From positions 1-6,265 of the forward strand of contig JAISRG010000076.1 in NCBI GenBank assembly GCA_031273725.1: a stretch of DNA of 6,265 nt, given 5' to 3'. Source of the stretch: Puniceicoccales bacterium. GTDB taxonomy: Bacteria > Verrucomicrobiota > Verrucomicrobiia > Opitutales > JAIRKQ01. Below are positions 5,969 through 6,265 of this stretch, piece after piece (position 1 is the stretch's first letter; the number at the start of each line of letters is the position of its first letter). Under the pieces are notes generated by a model that was not told the origin of the DNA, did no database searches, and saw only the letters and a list, made by a program, of their open reading frames with translations. A program made the translations under genes and the position numbers.

Positions 5969-6265
5969 ATGAAAAAATGTGCCGGAGTATCACTTTTGGA
6001 AATAGTTCTTTCCATAACCCTATTAGCCGTCATTTCTCCGGTACTATTTGGAATATTTTTTTCAAACGCCAACCTGTCTCAAAATTTGGGAGCACAAGTA
6101 ACCATGAAAGAGACCGCCAATGATGTAAAATCTTTTGTTAAATTAGCCAATTATGACAGCATATATGATCTAATAAAGAACCAGGAAATCATCGGAATTG
6201 AGGAAGTTGAAGAAGATGGAATAGTAACGAGAAAATTCACGAAGTACGAATCAATAAAAGATAAG
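5969..6265 (+). CDS. prepilin-like protein, 3' end beyond window
   Basis: The frame is open from the ATG at 5969 to the last base, giving 99 residues with no stop. The product starts MKKCAG|VSLLE, a type IV prepilin signal with cleavage after Gly6 and Glu at mature position 5, followed by a hydrophobic helix (7-32) and a hydrophilic, acidic region (EEVEEDG around 78-84). GGGA six bases upstream supports this ATG over the in-frame ATG at 5957. The gene begins 13 bases after the previous stop, so it is the third member of the same operon. The sequence seen is too short to assign it to a GspH, GspI or GspJ class. Confidence 0.9.
   Translation, partial: MKKCAGVSLLEIVLSITLLAVISPVLFGIFFSNANLSQNLGAQVTMKETANDVKSFVKLANYDSIYDLIKNQEIIGIEEVEEDGIVTRKFTKYESIKDK

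Overview
The window is about 6.3 kb of compact, AT-leaning bacterial chromosome. It holds seven complete protein genes and one that runs off the right edge. I see no rRNA, tRNA, CRISPR array or insertion sequence. The only gene with a sharply known product is the CTP synthase pyrG. The low-GC coding style, a YycJ-type metallo-hydrolase, a DUF4013-like membrane protein and a run of prepilin-like genes would fit a Verrucomicrobiota/PVC bacterium. That placement is an impression from protein style and is not proven here.

Layout. (1) pyrG lies on the minus strand (3-1589), and a metallo-beta-lactamase-fold gene on the plus strand (1809-2630) diverges from it across 219 bp that carry candidate promoters for both directions and two perfect palindromes. 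(2) The metallo-hydrolase gene converges on a minus-strand pair: a RelE/ParE-fold protein without a visible antitoxin (3489-3857), then a three-helix membrane protein of unknown function (2598-3482). The convergent ends overlap by 33 bp inside coding sequence. (3) A stretch of 327 bp without a convincing gene (3858-4184) holds candidate promoters and inverted repeats. (4) A minus-strand DUF4013-like membrane protein (4185-4790) diverges from a plus-strand cassette of three prepilin-like genes: a GspG-like one (4856-5353), a second overlapping it by ATGA (5350-5955), and a third, partial, from 5969.

How it works together. pyrG supplies CTP. The metallo-hydrolase is probably a housekeeping nuclease-like enzyme. 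The prepilin-like proteins carry the G|[FV]-x-L-L-E signal processed by a PilD-type peptidase, and they probably belong to a type II secretion or type IV pilus-like envelope machine encoded elsewhere. The most striking non-coding feature is a perfect 21-bp inverted repeat (9-bp arms, 3-bp spacer; 4857-4877) between the DUF4013-like gene and the prepilin cassette. Each arm contains a consensus -35 hexamer TTGACA, one facing each way. It looks like an operator controlling both directions, and it also puts the start of the first prepilin gene in doubt.
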